A DNA stretch of 64,000 bases. Source: Catonia carolina. Taxonomy: Eukaryota; Arthropoda; Insecta; Hemiptera; Achilidae. The DNA is taken from NCBI GenBank assembly GCA_035578175.1, contig JAQMRL010000003.1, positions 90,498,469 to 90,562,468 on the forward strand, read 5' to 3'. The notes under the pieces are model-generated. The model was not told the DNA's origin, did not search any database, and saw only the letters and a list, made by a program, of their open reading frames with translations. Shown here in pieces: positions 1 through 11,560 of this stretch (position 1 is its first letter; every line of letters begins with the position of its first letter). The translations under genes and the position numbers were made by a program.

Positions 1-1085
1 TTCATAAAAATTTACAAACCTACCAAAAGACTTAATTTTTTAAAATTTCTATAATTATTAAAAAAAGTTGTTAATATCCGTAAAAATACTTAACGTAGAA
101 CTATTATATAAGTGTGTCGTATTAATTATATAAGACTTATTAATTATACTAAGATTTAAGTACAAAAAATACAATTATTTAACCTGATATATTAAACTAT
201 GTACTGCACGCAAACGTATAATTTTAATTAAAATAAATTTAATTTAGTTTCAATTTCAAAAGTTGTAAAAAGAAAGGAATTGGTGTGCAGTATAAGTAAA
301 AAGGAAACTTAAAGGCCAGATAGAATAGAATAGGAACCAGTAATGCCTGCACATCTTTAGATCCCATTACGTTGCTATAAATACTGAAAACGTACCCTCC
401 ACTCTCATCTCTTTCTTCTTTATCTTCCTTTTGTGGTACAGATAAGAGCACCAAGAGACAGGAATACAACTAAACAGAATGGTCACCAAACCCATTTTTA
501 AAACCACTATTACTTTTTGTTAAGATAAAATGAAAGTGAAATATATACACATATAGGCCTATGTACCTCAACTTACAAACAACAACTTGTTAACTGAAAA
601 TGTATCAAATTATTTCACTTTTCATTATTAATAATAGTAACTAGTACACTTTTGAAGCGTTGAACTAACGATTGTAAAACATAAGATAATTCTTATTTTA
701 CTACTTTCGCTGTAAATGCGTCTAAAGCACAGTGTTATTATGGCATGCCTCCTTCCAAGAATACACTATACAGAAAATCATCAAAACGATAATAAAACAA
801 CCCGGAAGATGTGTATGTGTTCCTATAACAACGGGTTTTCAGATTATAATTCAGAGAATTTATTTCCGTTCTCCAATTTTCTTGTGCGTTGCACAATTAT
901 GTTATAAAGCCTGTAGTCAAACTTAACTTGTAACATGAACAAGTTACCAGTTTAGGAAAATAATTTTCATTTTTTTTTAATTTTTTCAAGTTTATCTGGG
1001 ATCAACTGTCACGTTCATTAGCCCTCCTCAACTTCTTGAAGTAATTTCGTTGTTTATTTAATTAATTCTGCTTTAAAAAAATACG
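1..1085. other. AT-rich sequence without a recognised gene
   Basis: No ORF here resembles a known family, and the short ORFs lack coding character. I see no tRNA-like boxes, long repeats or convincing splice-flanked exon. It ends where SINE-A copy 1 begins. Confidence 0.6.
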
Positions 1086-1384
1086 CCACCGGGTTGGTCT
1101 AGTGCTAAACTCGTCGCCACGAGTCAGCTGTTAGACAGCTGATGTACAGAGATGAAGGTTTCGTGGTTCAAATCCTAGTAAAAGTAGTTACTTTTATACG
1201 GATCTGAATACCAAACATTGGTTACCAGTGTACTTTGATGGTTGGGGTTCAATAACTATACTTTTTCAGGAATGGTTATGCTGAGTATGTATAAAATTAC
1301 ACCTCATTAACAAGTCATACATATCATCCTTATTTCATTGGGTCATGGGGTTTTTCATTGCTTTAATTAGAACAGATTGCAAAG
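1086..1384 (+). mobile_element. SINE-A copy 1 (tRNA-derived SINE, near full length)
   Basis: This is a roughly 300-bp repeat with a tRNA-like head. A box-like motif GGTTGGTCTAGTGCTAAAC lies near the start and a B-box-like GGTTCAAATCC about 75 bp later. The unique body follows (containing TACTTTGATGGTTGGGGTTC), and the copy ends in AACAGATTGCAA. The same order occurs at 40919-41219, 45363-45656 and 51743-52022, and reversed at 22398-22582. An internal RNA polymerase III promoter and LINE-dependent retroposition are expected for such elements. The copies differ by many substitutions, so the family is not young. There is no poly-A tail; the element ends in the fixed motif. Confidence 0.85.
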
Positions 1385-1387
1385 ACT

Positions 1388-1490
1388 ATTATAAGATTAC
1401 GGAAAGAAAGCGTTGAAGCTGGTGAATCTTCTTTAAGCATTCCTGGTAAGATGAGCCGATGGTCAGAAGAGAAAAAGTTTCATTTGTTTC
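1388..1490 (+). pseudogene. Possible degenerate Tc1-like transposase linker fragment
   Basis: One frame reads RKESVEAGESS, then a PGK motif, then EKKFHLF. This resembles the segment between the N-terminal DNA-binding domain and the DDE domain of some insect Tc1-like proteins, where a TPGKKR-type motif is common. It is short, lies directly behind a SINE and has no flanking transposase sequence. The match is from memory of the family and could be chance. Confidence 0.2.
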
Positions 1491-1846
1491 TTAAGTTAAT
1501 AAATTTAACAGTATGTGTTTGTGTATGTATTTCAATATTTACATAGTCCAGAATATCGTTTGTAACATTACTCTTTAATTATTTCATTAAACAACGGATA
1601 TTAAAACGAATGATTTATTATTAGGCCTGTTGTTACACATAATTTAATTACGGGCCATTCATGTGATGATTCATAATAAACACACTATAAATATGGGTTT
1701 ATGTTGTACTACACTAAGTACTTATTAGTAGCTGCTTAACACACTGCAGCCGATGTGTTTAGAATAGACGATAGTACGGTAGTGTCAGTGTATGCGCGTT
1801 GTTGCAACCTTTTCACGCTGAATTCCTTAGCAAGTCATCTCGCTAC

Positions 1847-1854
1847 TATAAATA
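1847..1854 (+). promoter_or_regulatory. Isolated TATA-box-like motif
   Basis: TATAAATA lies in a locally less AT-rich stretch (about 1740-1860). No ORF, splice donor or conserved downstream element supports it, and in AT-rich DNA such a match is expected by chance. It is listed only as a weak candidate. Confidence 0.15.
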
Positions 1855-2055
1855 GTCTATCAATTTTTACCAGTATCTTCGCAGAATATTACTTCATCAA
1901 TATATTAACATTAATTCAAAATTAGAGATAACAAAAATTAACTCATCTAAAAAAAGTTATAAATTTAAGGGGAATCGGAAGGGCGTTTTAGAAAAAATTA
2001 CTTTCTGAAGAAATTATATTATATTATCCAGAACTTTTTTTTAATATGATGTGTA

Positions 2056-2798
2056 ATACGAGGCGTATTTTTAAAGTACCGTTTTGAAATTCCGCCGCTG
2101 CAGCCGCGGCCAGTACTTACTGCATGCATGCTGTTTACCACTATCTATTGGCAAGCCACAGACACCATTACAGAATCATTCGACCGTGGTAGCTTTGTTA
2201 TGAGTATTTGAAATATCTCCTCTGATTGAGAATCCCGTCGACTGTGAAATACGCGCTGCGATTCGTTTTCTTAGGGCTGAAGACATGAAAGCGGCTGAAA
2301 GCCATCGTCAGATCAGTGAAGTGTTGGAGAAAACATTATGAGTGATGGGATGGTACGGAAATGGGTGAGAGCTTTTAAAGATGACCGTACGATTATGAAT
2401 GATGAGGAACAAAGTGGGTGACCTTCAATCATTACTGACGAATTTTTGCAGAAAGTTGATGGAAAAGTGAGAGAGAACAGATGCTTTACGAATTAGTAGT
2501 TATCTGATGAGTTTCTTTTAGTGTCAAAAGTGTGAATCACGAAATTGTGGCAGAACGTTTAAATTGTCAAAAGTTTGTGCTCACGATGGGTTGCAGTGGT
2601 TGCCTAATTAGGCAGATTTTTACAAGGATGATATTCAAAATCTGGTTGTGCGATACTATAGTGCCTTAATATTGGTGGGAATTATGCAGACAAGTAAATT
2701 AAAATACAAGCTTTCATGTAAAAATAAAATATGAAGAAAAGTCTACTTGTTCTATTTTTATTTTAAAACGGTACTTACTTAAAAATACGCCTCGTATT
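2056..2798 (+). mobile_element. Internally deleted mariner element M1
   Basis: The two ends form inverted repeats of about 30 bp. The left end reads ATACGAGGCGTATTTTTAAA, and the right end is its reverse complement with small indels (AAATACGCCTCGTAT on the plus strand). TA dinucleotides flank both ends, as expected for Tc1/mariner target duplications. The body is about 740 bp against roughly 1.3 kb for a full mariner, so it cannot be autonomous. The inside holds the start and the very end of a transposase reading frame (separate entry). Confidence 0.9.
2226..2730 (+). pseudogene. Mariner transposase remnant (M1), catalytic core deleted
   Basis: Frames joined across breaks give a mariner N-terminal region: an EIRAAIRFLRAEDMKAAE-like segment, then SHRQISEV, GMVRKWVRAFKDD and a SIITDEFL stretch typical of the paired helix-turn-helix DNA-binding part. 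After NHEIVAERLNC the frame jumps to a QADFYKDDIQNLVVRY segment, which matches the extreme C-terminus of mariner transposases. The whole DDE/D catalytic middle is missing. In-frame stops and frameshifts add further damage. Confidence 0.8.
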
Positions 2799-2999
2799 TA
2801 TAAAAATCTGATGGATAGACATTGTGTTATGATTTTTTTTCATGTAAGCTAATTGTGTCGACTAAAATCTAGATACTAATATTTTCGAAACTCTATTTTT
2901 TCCGCAGAAGTTTCAGTAGGTAAAATTTGTTTTCTTTAAGTTGGTAAAACATTCATTTCACGTATTACAACAAACGTGTTTATAATATACGAGTTTTTT

Positions 3000-3187
3000 T
3001 AAATTTATTTATTTAACATCGCATCAACTGCAACGGTCATTAGCGACGACGTTGGGGTGTTACAGTTTACAATGGAGGATGAAATTATTTTGTGTAACGT
3101 ATGAAAATATGCCGTGCCTGAGTGGGATTCAAACCCACGACCGCATGATGAGAGGCGAGCACGTTAACAACTACGCTAATGCGGCCC
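3000..3187 (-). mobile_element. SINE-B copy 1
   Basis: On the minus strand it starts GGGCCGCATTAGCGTAGTTG, has a B box GGTTTGAATCCCACTC, and then GGCATATTTTCATACGTTAC. The tail reads CGTCGTCGCTAATGACCGTT followed by GCAGTTGATGCGATGTTAAA and TAAATAAA. It matches 19676-19926, 27986-28180 and 37641-37822. The head is tRNA-like and the tail matches the RNase H LINE at 24099-25040. Confidence 0.85.
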
Positions 3188-5299
3188 ACGTGTTTTTTAT
3201 TTACTATTTCAAACGCATTTACTTATAGTGATTCAAGGTTTGTTACTTGTTTTTGTGAAGTTTGTGTTCGTATATGTTGAGTTAGTCACAATTCCTAGTT
3301 CTTCTGTAACAAAAATTTGGAAAAATTGTAATAGGGCTAAGAATTTTAAAAACCTGATAAAGTAGTTAATAAAAATGTGGAATTATCACTTAGTGCAAGT
3401 GCAAGCACTGTTAGAACCATTCAACAAAAACCATTACCTGTACTTTGAGGTCAATTTACCGTAAGTGGGTTATTTTTAGATTAAATATTCCTTTTTAAGG
3501 CTTTCTTGAAAGATGAAACTTTGCAGATATGTACTTCTTGTAGGCCTATAGCTCTACACAGTGATGGAAGTTTGTAAAATTTTTTTTTACTTTTAGAATT
3601 ATTCTCAAAAAATTAATTTAACGGATTGGAAAAATTAAAAATATTTTGAAAATATCTAACAAAAAAAAGTAATACAAATTAAAGTAATAAAAATCCTTCC
3701 ATCAAATTAAAAAAGTGTACTCTTGCAAATAAAAAAAACCTGCTAAGTCCTGTCTGCAATCAGAACTTTAAAAAGGAACGTCAAATGGTATACGAAATTT
3801 ATCATCGCAGGTATCGGCTCTTCCGACTAGCATTATGCAGCTTATAGTTTGACTGTAAATCAAAACAAATTGGCAGCGACGACGAACGGTTAATTTGTGT
3901 ATTTTGTACGTATTATGCAATCAGTTTTTGTACTCGTACTTTTATTTTGTATGTAATAAATTCTTTAATACGAACTGGATTTTACTCATTGCATAATTGA
4001 CGTATTAAGTATCGAAACAAAGGTTCATTGGTTATGAACAATTTGTTAATATTAAATAAATAATAACTAAATTTCATGTAGGTATGTACTATTTCTATAA
4101 AAATAATACAATATTATAATTGTTTGATTACTTATTATAATAGGTCATCTAAATTGATAGAATGTATTTGAAATTTTAATAAAAACTGCATTATAAACAT
4201 TGTTTTGTATATTGATGAATTAACTATTAATAAAGGCATTCTACTGATTGTGGATAAAAGCTTATTAGTAGAACTGATAGTGTTTCCCACGTGGACAAAC
4301 CATCGCCATTTCAACCTCACCCGCTTACTGATGTCTGTGTAGGTTAGACACAACAGACGCCATCAGTAATTTCATTAAGCATGCATTGTAGAAACACAAT
4401 TGTCCATTAATGGGGTCGTTTCCGCTGTTGCTAATAAATTATTTCTCTTGCAAGCCCAGTCCCGATAATATACAATACAACACAAATTTACTCACCTCAA
4501 TACGGTACTCACTTGGGGAAATAACCCATTATTGCATCTCTTTTTGCAACTCATTCGTCTACGCGGTAGTTATTATTTACAAATACATATTAATAAATTT
4601 ATAAACGAATTTACATTATTGTAATTTACTGAAAATGTATGTACAAATTTAAATTATTGATTTCACTAAAAACAATCGGATATTGTAACTGATATCGATA
4701 AACAATTAAAGGCGATTACTCCAGGGATTTCGTTACTCTAATTTGTTAATTTGAATTGATTTACCTCAACAAAAATATTGCCCTACTACAACATAAAAAC
4801 TAGTCAAACGTTGACTTTATATTACAGCAAACACGAACAACAGATGCGTCCATTTTTGGTTTGATTACTGAGAAGCTCCTACCACTGATCAGAAGGAGAA
4901 GCTTTTTAGATATGACGTGATTTTCAAAAATAATATTCGAAAGTCTCTATCAGTATTACTTTAAGCCACTCCATTTTTAAACAAACAACAACAAAAAACA
5001 TATATACAATTATTTTTAATAAATTATTCTTCTTTTAAAAATTATAATTATAATTATTTTAACATATAATATAATATTTTTATTATATAAATTATTTTGC
5101 AAACTTTTACTTAAGCGCAGCGTTTTATTATCACAAACACAGACTATTAATTTGTTTATTTCGTACAGGACCCGTAAAATGACAAGAGATTTATGGAATC
5201 AGAGATGGGTAACTATTATATAATATTATATATTACATATTTTATTATAATCGTTTGATATAATATGTAAATATATAGATAAGAAACTTTTTACATTAA
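3188..5299. other. Long AT-rich stretch without a recognised gene
   Basis: Two short ORFs (4135-4353 minus, 4410-4604 plus) have no family signature. A strong splice-donor-like GAGGTGAGTAAA lies on the minus strand around 4485-4495, but I could not pair it with an acceptor and open exon. Nothing else is supported. Confidence 0.5.
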
Positions 5300-5334
5300 A
5301 GCCAATTGCGCTGACCACCGTACCACACATAATA
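5300..5334 (-). mobile_element. SINE-C head fragment
   Basis: The plus strand AAGCCAATTGCGCTGACCAC, then CGTACCACA, is the reverse complement of a SINE-C head (GTGGTGTAGCGGTCAGCGCA type). Only the A-box side is recognisable; the B box and tail are not seen here. Confidence 0.45.
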
Positions 5335-6419
5335 TATAAATAAATATATTATATTAGACAGAAATATAATTATAAGAAATAATTTACGAAAAGGGTCGAG
5401 TAAGATCAGAGTTAATCATTGATTAAATAAAAAGAGTATGTAATCGTAGTCCACATATATCCTAAACGTCTCATCAATAGTGTTTTAGACACGTTTCGAG
5501 ATTGTATGATAGAATAAAGGAAAAATAAATAACCAAATTTAATAAACATTCAAATCCAAGAACAGTACATACATTAGCTCTCTGACACCCAAGCAACTGA
5601 AGCCAACTGGAAAAATTAAGTGACCTTTTCCAAAAGTTGTTACAGACTAGTTTTCAATTGCATGAAAAATATTTCAAGAAAAATTGATTGTAAAATCTGT
5701 AATTTTATTATTTCAAATACTTAAGACGAGAAGGGAGATGATGCATTGTGGAATGAATGAGATAAACCAATAGCTTTCAGTTACCAGTAGTGATTCTAGT
5801 AACGTTGACTTAGGTTTTTTCAGAAGTAGTAGGTTGTTTATTTTTATTAATTTAAAAAAAATTACGTTTAATTAAATTTGTTCCATAAAATTTAGCAGCC
5901 GCTGGTATATAAATACTATAAATTTTATTTTAATTCCTAAGAAATATGTAATAAGAAGAATAAATTTACTTTTATTTCTGTTATATTCTTATTTATAATG
6001 TCATTTCTGTATTTATTTATATATTAAAAGTTTTTTAAAGCTTTATATTTTTACTGGTCTTTTCAATTCTTTAAAAAAATTATTAGCGCGATTTCTTAAA
6101 TTCAAACATAGAAAACCATGTTTGACATAAGAATCGATTCGTTCACAGTTTTACGGTATATACTGTACTTGTTCCTGTTAATAACAATTTATTCACAAAT
6201 GTGATGTGAGTAGCTTGCAAAATGCAACGAATGACATAACTTAATTACGCAAATCCCAGTCTAAAGTAATTTCAAAATTTTGAACTGTGAATATGATTCA
6301 ACTTTGCTTATTACGTGATTGCTGTTAACTCTGCAGTATCTCTGAGTCATATTTTCTTTAACCTCCTATGTGCATATTAAATTGCAAAATTAATATGTGC
6401 AAAACTAAATTAATAATTA

Positions 6420-6577
6420 ATCTAAATTAATCCAAACACGAACTGTGGCTTGTGCGTAGGTAATGGTACGATATGATATACAAATAAAAAAAATTCAGAC
6501 CTGATCGGGAATCTAACACGGGCTGCGGAATAGAAACCAGTATTGCGCTAACCACTATGCCACCGGGCCGGGCATTA
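6420..6577 (-). mobile_element. SINE-C copy 1
   Basis: On the minus strand the head reads CCCGGTGGCATAGTGGTTAG, followed by a degenerate B box (GTTAGATTCCCGATCAGG) and GTCTGAATTTTTTTTATTTG. The tail contains TACGCACAAGCCACAGTTCG. The same plan appears at 28679-28824, 40062-40205, 44471-44640 and 50812-50990. It is a tRNA-derived SINE of about 160-170 bp with a conserved GCACAAGCCA-like motif near the 3' end. Confidence 0.75.
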
Positions 6578-8509
6578 TCTGTTAAGCGTGGGCAGTGTAT
6601 GATTTTTCAGGTCATTTTTGTGTGTGCTAGTTTTTGTGAATCATCTGTACTGTTATGATATCAATGGCATATATAGGATCTGTAAGTCATTGTCAGGCAC
6701 GTGCGCAGGAATGGGGCTTGGGGTTTCAGCCCCAAACAGAAAAATCAAATTTCGTATCAAATGCCGCGAATCCCGGGATAGATTTCGGTCAGGTCTAGAA
6801 GTTTTTCATCGGTCGTTTTTATCTATAACCTGTCACGAACCTTAATGTGAATAATATTCGGACACAAAACAGATAAAGTCTTCAGGAGCCCCCCGGACCA
6901 AAATTTGGTTACCTACCTAGTCGATGTTTAATGTGTCATTACACATAAAATAACAAGAAGAATTTGTTATGATTCATAGAATTTTCGTTTGGTTGCAAGG
7001 AAAACAAATTGCTGAGAACTATGCAGCCATAATTTTGACTTTTATAATTATGAACAGACGGGCCTCAGGAGATGTTTGTAACTGGAGTTACTTTAACGGA
7101 AAATGTTTCTAAATTAATTTACAGTAATTGTTTTCATCTTTCAGTAAATATCTTTTTGTTTGAAGTTCAAGGTCTTTTACATTTTTATTGTATATAATGG
7201 TAACTCTTTCTTAACAAAAAAGAAATACCATTAAGAAATAGCTATTTTAAATGTAGATACTAGTTATCAGGCACACAACTCTAAAAGATGTAGAAAAGTT
7301 TTCATAAAACTAAAAAAGCAAAGACAAAAATTAAGAAGAGGAAAAACAAAAGCTTTAATCTCTAAATTTTCTACAAAATGGTTTTCTACAATCCTTTCAG
7401 TTGACTCAGTATAGAATCAGAAAATTTAATTACATGTTTTATCATCTTACCTACAATTGTATCATATTCTGTTCTCTTTTGTATAACAAATCCTTAAAGG
7501 GTTGGTGAAATAGTCGTACTTTGTAAATTTTATCACTACAGACATTCGGCTTAAAAACAAAAGATCGTCGTACAGATAAATTTTATATTTTTTAATAACA
7601 CCTATAGTTGATTTTGTTGCGTGAAAAAACAATTCTCAGACATAAACAAATATTACATTGCACAAAACATCAACTTGATACGTTACTCAATTTCAACTGG
7701 TTCTTTTTCAACTTCGTTTATAAACGATCATGATCATTTGTATCTTTTTAAATTTAGATTTAATAAATACATTAAATATTTTAGTTTGATTGTTTGCGGC
7801 AGTTATGTTAAATTTGTCGTGCATCGTCTTGCATAGTTGTTTATAACGTTAACATAACCGAGAATATAACACCGATCCTTCGAATTTCAATAATAACCGA
7901 AAAATTCGTGTTTCGTTATTATTTATTTACTGTCCTCTTAAAAAAACTGAAAGGTAAAATACAGCTCCGATTAATTTAAAGATAAACTACTTGAATCCGC
8001 AAAATACTACCAATGTTCCTGTTAATAATACGTAAACTAATTCTGAAATATACATGAATACACAAATAAATTAAATAACAAATGAAAAATAATTTATCGT
8101 TGTTGAAGTCTTGATGTTTATTTCTAATAAATTTTCAATTAATATTGATAGACTTAAAATATAATTACTGGTGTTATTAATTTACTATATAATAATAATT
8201 AATTCTGAACCTATTCCCATAAATATTAAAAAGTACCTTTTTTTAACTCTTTGCTAAATTGGAATGACTACAACAATACCCTACTCTAATCATTAATAAA
8301 AAATTTAACATTTTATATAAGTATATACTATGTTAAATTGTCTTTAACAGTTTTAAATAATAAATGTTCATTTTACTTGATTAATAATTAAACAAATATA
8401 TAAAAATAATACATTTATGAATTATATTATTAATCGTTACTCATTATTAATCCAACATATGTAGTCATTGATACACTATATGTTAGAAGTTATATATACT
8501 TCTACAACG
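6578..8509. other. Region without a supported gene; possible transposon terminus at about 6693
   Basis: Around 6693-6735 the sequence GGCACGTGCGCAGGAATGGG is followed by a short inverted repeat, GGGGCT and AGCCCC. Such a sequence is seen at the ends of some DNA transposons, but no matching second end is visible. ORFs at 6618-6845 and 7621-7836 look non-coding. The remainder is AT-rich. Confidence 0.45.
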
Positions 8510-8866
8510 TATAAGGCCTTCGAAAGAATGGAGACATCTGCGAAGATGGGGTTGTACTGTGGAGACCAGAGTGAGTAGGGGCAGCGAAGCTGCAGGATAA
8601 GAAGAGCTGGAAGTTGGTCACTCAGTTTGCAGATAGGATAATTATTGGGAGGCTGCGGAGGGAGGAGACAACTGGAGATTAGCAGGATCTCCAGTTATCC
8701 AACCGTAAATCTCCAAGCGTAAATCAATGCTGTGCCAAACTCATAAAGTAGGCACACTTAGTTCCTGAGCTGTTGAAGAAAGAGGAATGAAAGTGAGAAA
8801 GGGAGTGTTGGTCAGTGACAGTGAGAGGAGAATTAGGCTACGGTTCCCTTCCCTGCCCCGCTGACA
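8510..8866 (+). other. GC-rich, purine-rich island ending at a donor-like site
   Basis: About 350 bp of markedly higher GC and purine content stands out from its flanks. It is preceded by TATA-like sequence (TTATATATACTTC, about 8490) and ends at a consensus splice donor, GTGAGTAAA, from 8867. No long ORF runs through it, so a non-coding first exon is one reading. A decayed repeat is another. It is followed at once by the tandem repeat starting at 8953. Confidence 0.25.
8670..8696. repeat. Perfect 9-bp-stem hairpin
   Basis: AACTGGAGA and TCTCCAGTT are perfect inverted arms around a 9-nt loop. It lies inside the GC-rich island, so a transcript of this island would fold here on either strand. 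Confidence 0.7.
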
Positions 8867-8952
8867 GTGAGTAAATTTTTTAACCCGACATTTACTTTGT
8901 AGTATTATTTTGACTGTTCCGAGGGAAGTGGAGGGTTTTTTGATGATGCCGG

Positions 8953-9569
8953 ATTATTGTAGTATATTATGCAAAGTTTGTTGGTAAAGTTTGTTGGCAA
9001 GGCGTAAGAAACGTATAGGGCCTACTCCCAGAACAGTTACTTAGTAAAAATAAATAAGCAAAAAGAATTAGGGCATAAAATAAAATTCGTAATGTACTAA
9101 ATTGTAGAGAATTCGGTTAAGTGATATGTACTGCAAAACAAAATATTAAATTATATTTCTTAATGTTAATGACAAAATATCAGTCCGAAAGTTCGGATGA
9201 ATGGGATCCGGTTAAACGGGAAATTATTGTAGTATATTATGCAAAGTTTGTTGGCAAGGCGTAAGAAACGTATAGGGCTTACTCCCAGAACAGTTACTTA
9301 GTAAAAATAAATAAGTAAAAAGAATTAGGGCATAAAATAAAATTCGTAATGTACTAAATTGTTTGTCTATTCAGTTAGCACTTTAAGAGGAATTCAAATT
9401 ATTTGAGATAGCGGGAGAGAATTCGGTTAAGTGATATGTACTGCAAAACAAAATATCAAATTATATTTCTTAATGTTAATGACAAAATATCAGTCCGAAA
9501 GTTCGGATGAATGGGATCCGGTTAAACGGGAAATTATTGTAGTATATTATGCAAAGTTTGTTGGTAAAG
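8953..9569 (+). repeat. Tandem repeat, units of 270 and 310 bp plus a partial third
   Basis: Each unit starts ATTATTGTAGTATATTATGC and ends with GGATCCGGTTAAACGGGAA. Unit 1 spans 8953-9222, unit 2 9223-9532, and the third stops at about 9569. Aligned parts differ at only a few bases. Unit 1 lacks about 53 bp present in unit 2 (containing TTCAGTTAGCACTTTAAGAG) and carries an extra 13-bp duplication of GTAAAGTTTGTTG. Each unit contains the palindrome TCCGAAAGTTCGGA. High identity implies recent duplication or gene conversion. No ORF spans a unit. Confidence 0.9.
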
Positions 9570-10551
9570 AACACCTTGATGAAAAATAATCTAATTGTAC
9601 TTTGTAAGTAGATTAAACTCAATAATAAATAAATATTGTTAAACGTGTAAATAAATATATGTTATAAGTTTAATTGAAAACTGTTTATAATTAATTATAC
9701 CCAGATCCCGATCAGTGCTATCTTAATATATTGTCTTAATAGAACTTAATTTAAAAAAATAAAAATTTATACTTGTTGGTATAAGATCTTAAACGTATAT
9801 TAGAAGTAAAAAAATCTACTTAACCTAACAGTTTGTACCGGGTTAATTAAAAGAAATTCGTACAAATTGCATGCCAATCTGTAAGATTAAAGTGCTGAAG
9901 CTATTCAGTAATATCGTGATAAAGTTAACATGGGGTTGCAACCATACGAAGCAGTAGCTCATACAGTATCAACGCGAAGTAAATACGAATGAGTGTGGAA
10001 TGTAAAAAGCAGTGAGTGTGTACCACTGAGTGTTGGAGTTACTCATTTTAAATGAGGGATGGTAGAATCCTTCCGTTCTTTCCAATTCACCTTAATATCT
10101 TGAACCGTTGAAACTTAGTGTATCTAATCTAATAAAAAGGAGCCGAAGTAATAACATGATACAGCGTTCACGTTAATAAGCAACAGCGAAATGTAAGTGA
10201 AAACCTGTAGAAGAAGATAGAGTAAGCTTATACTGTACCCTACTTAATATCTATTCGCTTACCTGGATCAAGGTTGGTTTCCTACAGGGTACATTTAATG
10301 TAACCACATCTCTTTCCCAAATTCGGTGCACTATAAGGTGTACTTTACTTTGACTATTCACTGCAAAATTCCCCGATTTTCTTAACTTCATTACTTTACA
10401 CTATGATTTTAATAAATGAGTTTTTTGTTAGAGTGAATTTCATAAAATAAAGGACGAAAATTTTAATAGAAATTACAATACACTGGTGATTATTAAAAAA
10501 ATCATTTTTATTTTGTAAACCAATTTCAAAAATGGTAATGAATTATAAATA
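9570..10551. other. Region without a recognised gene
   Basis: AT-rich sequence with no open frame of note. A slightly more mixed stretch at about 9900-10300 has no recognisable motif. It ends at the left terminus of mariner M2. Confidence 0.5.
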
Positions 10552-11506
10552 TTCGAGGTTTGATAAAAAAAGAACGGGAAGTTTTTAATTTCGCGGGTTT
10601 TATAAATCCGATTTCCAATTTTTTTTTTACCTTTTTGGTACACCTGTTTCTAACATAGGTTTGGATTTGCAACCATTTCGAATATAAAGTTTATTGTTAA
10701 TAGTTGTAAAGAGTACACATGTTTGCAATCGCTTGGCTATTTGTTACTTCCGAAAAAAGATCAAATAGATTGCATTAAATTTTGTGGGAAAAATCATATC
10801 AAGTGTATTACCACATTCGAAATGTTAGCAGCGGAGTTTAGTGAATCTACTATGAGTAAAACGAGTTTACATGGGTACAAACGTTTAAAAATTGGCCTTG
10901 AAAACGTTGCAGATGACGACCGCCTTGGACGTCCTAGCACATCAATAACCGATGTCCAACGTCGTAGAAGTGAAGAAATTATTCTGAAAGATCGCAGAAT
11001 CACTATCAGAGACGTTGCTGATGAGTTCGTTATATCATTTGGATCACGTCAAGCAATTTTTTCAGATGTGCTGGGCATGAAACACGTAGCAGCAAAGTTC
11101 GTTCCGAGATTACTGAATTTCTAACAGAAAGAACGTCGAGTGGATATCGCCCAAAAACTGGTGAATGAAGTCAACACTGATCCAGAATTTCTGCAAACGA
11201 TCATAACAGGTGACGCATATGGGTAGATGGGTGTGACATCGAAACCAAGGTTTCAACGTTTCAAGAGAACCATGAAAGGACGACGTTTGGCCACCATTGA
11301 TGGCATTAAAATAGAACCACTAAAGGAACTGAAAGCTATACCAAAAATTGAGTTCCAGAAGTGCTTCCAAGATTGTACAAAGCGCTGGCACAAGTGTATT
11401 TCATCTGAGGAGGATTCCTTTGAAGGGGACAAAATTAGTATAGATAAATAAATAAAAATTTTTTGAGAAAAACTAGAATTCCCGTTATTTTTTTTATCAA
11501 ACCTCG
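10552..11506 (+). mobile_element. Internally deleted mariner element M2
   Basis: Inverted ends: the left reads TTCGAGGTTTGATAAAAAAA, then GAACGGGAA. The right is its reverse complement with one small difference, TTCCCGTTATTTTTTTTATC then AAACCTCG. TA flanks both ends. At about 955 bp it is shorter than an intact mariner. The transposase frame inside keeps the N-terminus and C-terminus. It lies 54 bp from M3, which has unrelated ends. Confidence 0.92.
10723..11451 (+). pseudogene. Mariner transposase remnant (M2)
   Basis: One frame runs through the remnant with two in-frame stops (11122-11124 and 11224-11226). The N-terminal half has the mariner helix-turn-helix with ENVADDDRLGRPSTSITD and the linker DRRITIRDVADEF. 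It then has QKERRVDIAQ and ITGDAY, the site of the first catalytic aspartate. Soon after, it jumps to LKELKAIPKIEFQKCFQDCT and a KRWHKCI...FEGDKI C-terminus, the end of an intact mariner protein. The second and third catalytic acidic residues are in the lost middle. No activity is expected, although a truncated DNA-binding protein is conceivable. Confidence 0.9.
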
Positions 11507-11560
11507 TACAATATAATTTTTTTTGAGAAAAGTAGTCTGGAATATCAACCCGTGAATGTA

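Noticed and set aside
4135..4604. Possible minus-strand exon ending in GAG|GTGAGTAAA near 4490
   Set aside because: The donor is strong, but no good acceptor with an open frame lies upstream, and the plus strand offers an equally plausible acceptor (TTATTTCTCTTGCAAG).
6618..6845. 75-codon ORF with GLGVSAPNRK
   Set aside because: It covers what may be a transposon terminus (GGCACGTGCGCAGG). No homologous protein is recognised.
8953..9569. CRISPR-like or satellite array
   Set aside because: Only two and a bit long units with no spacers; a simple tandem duplication in eukaryotic DNA.
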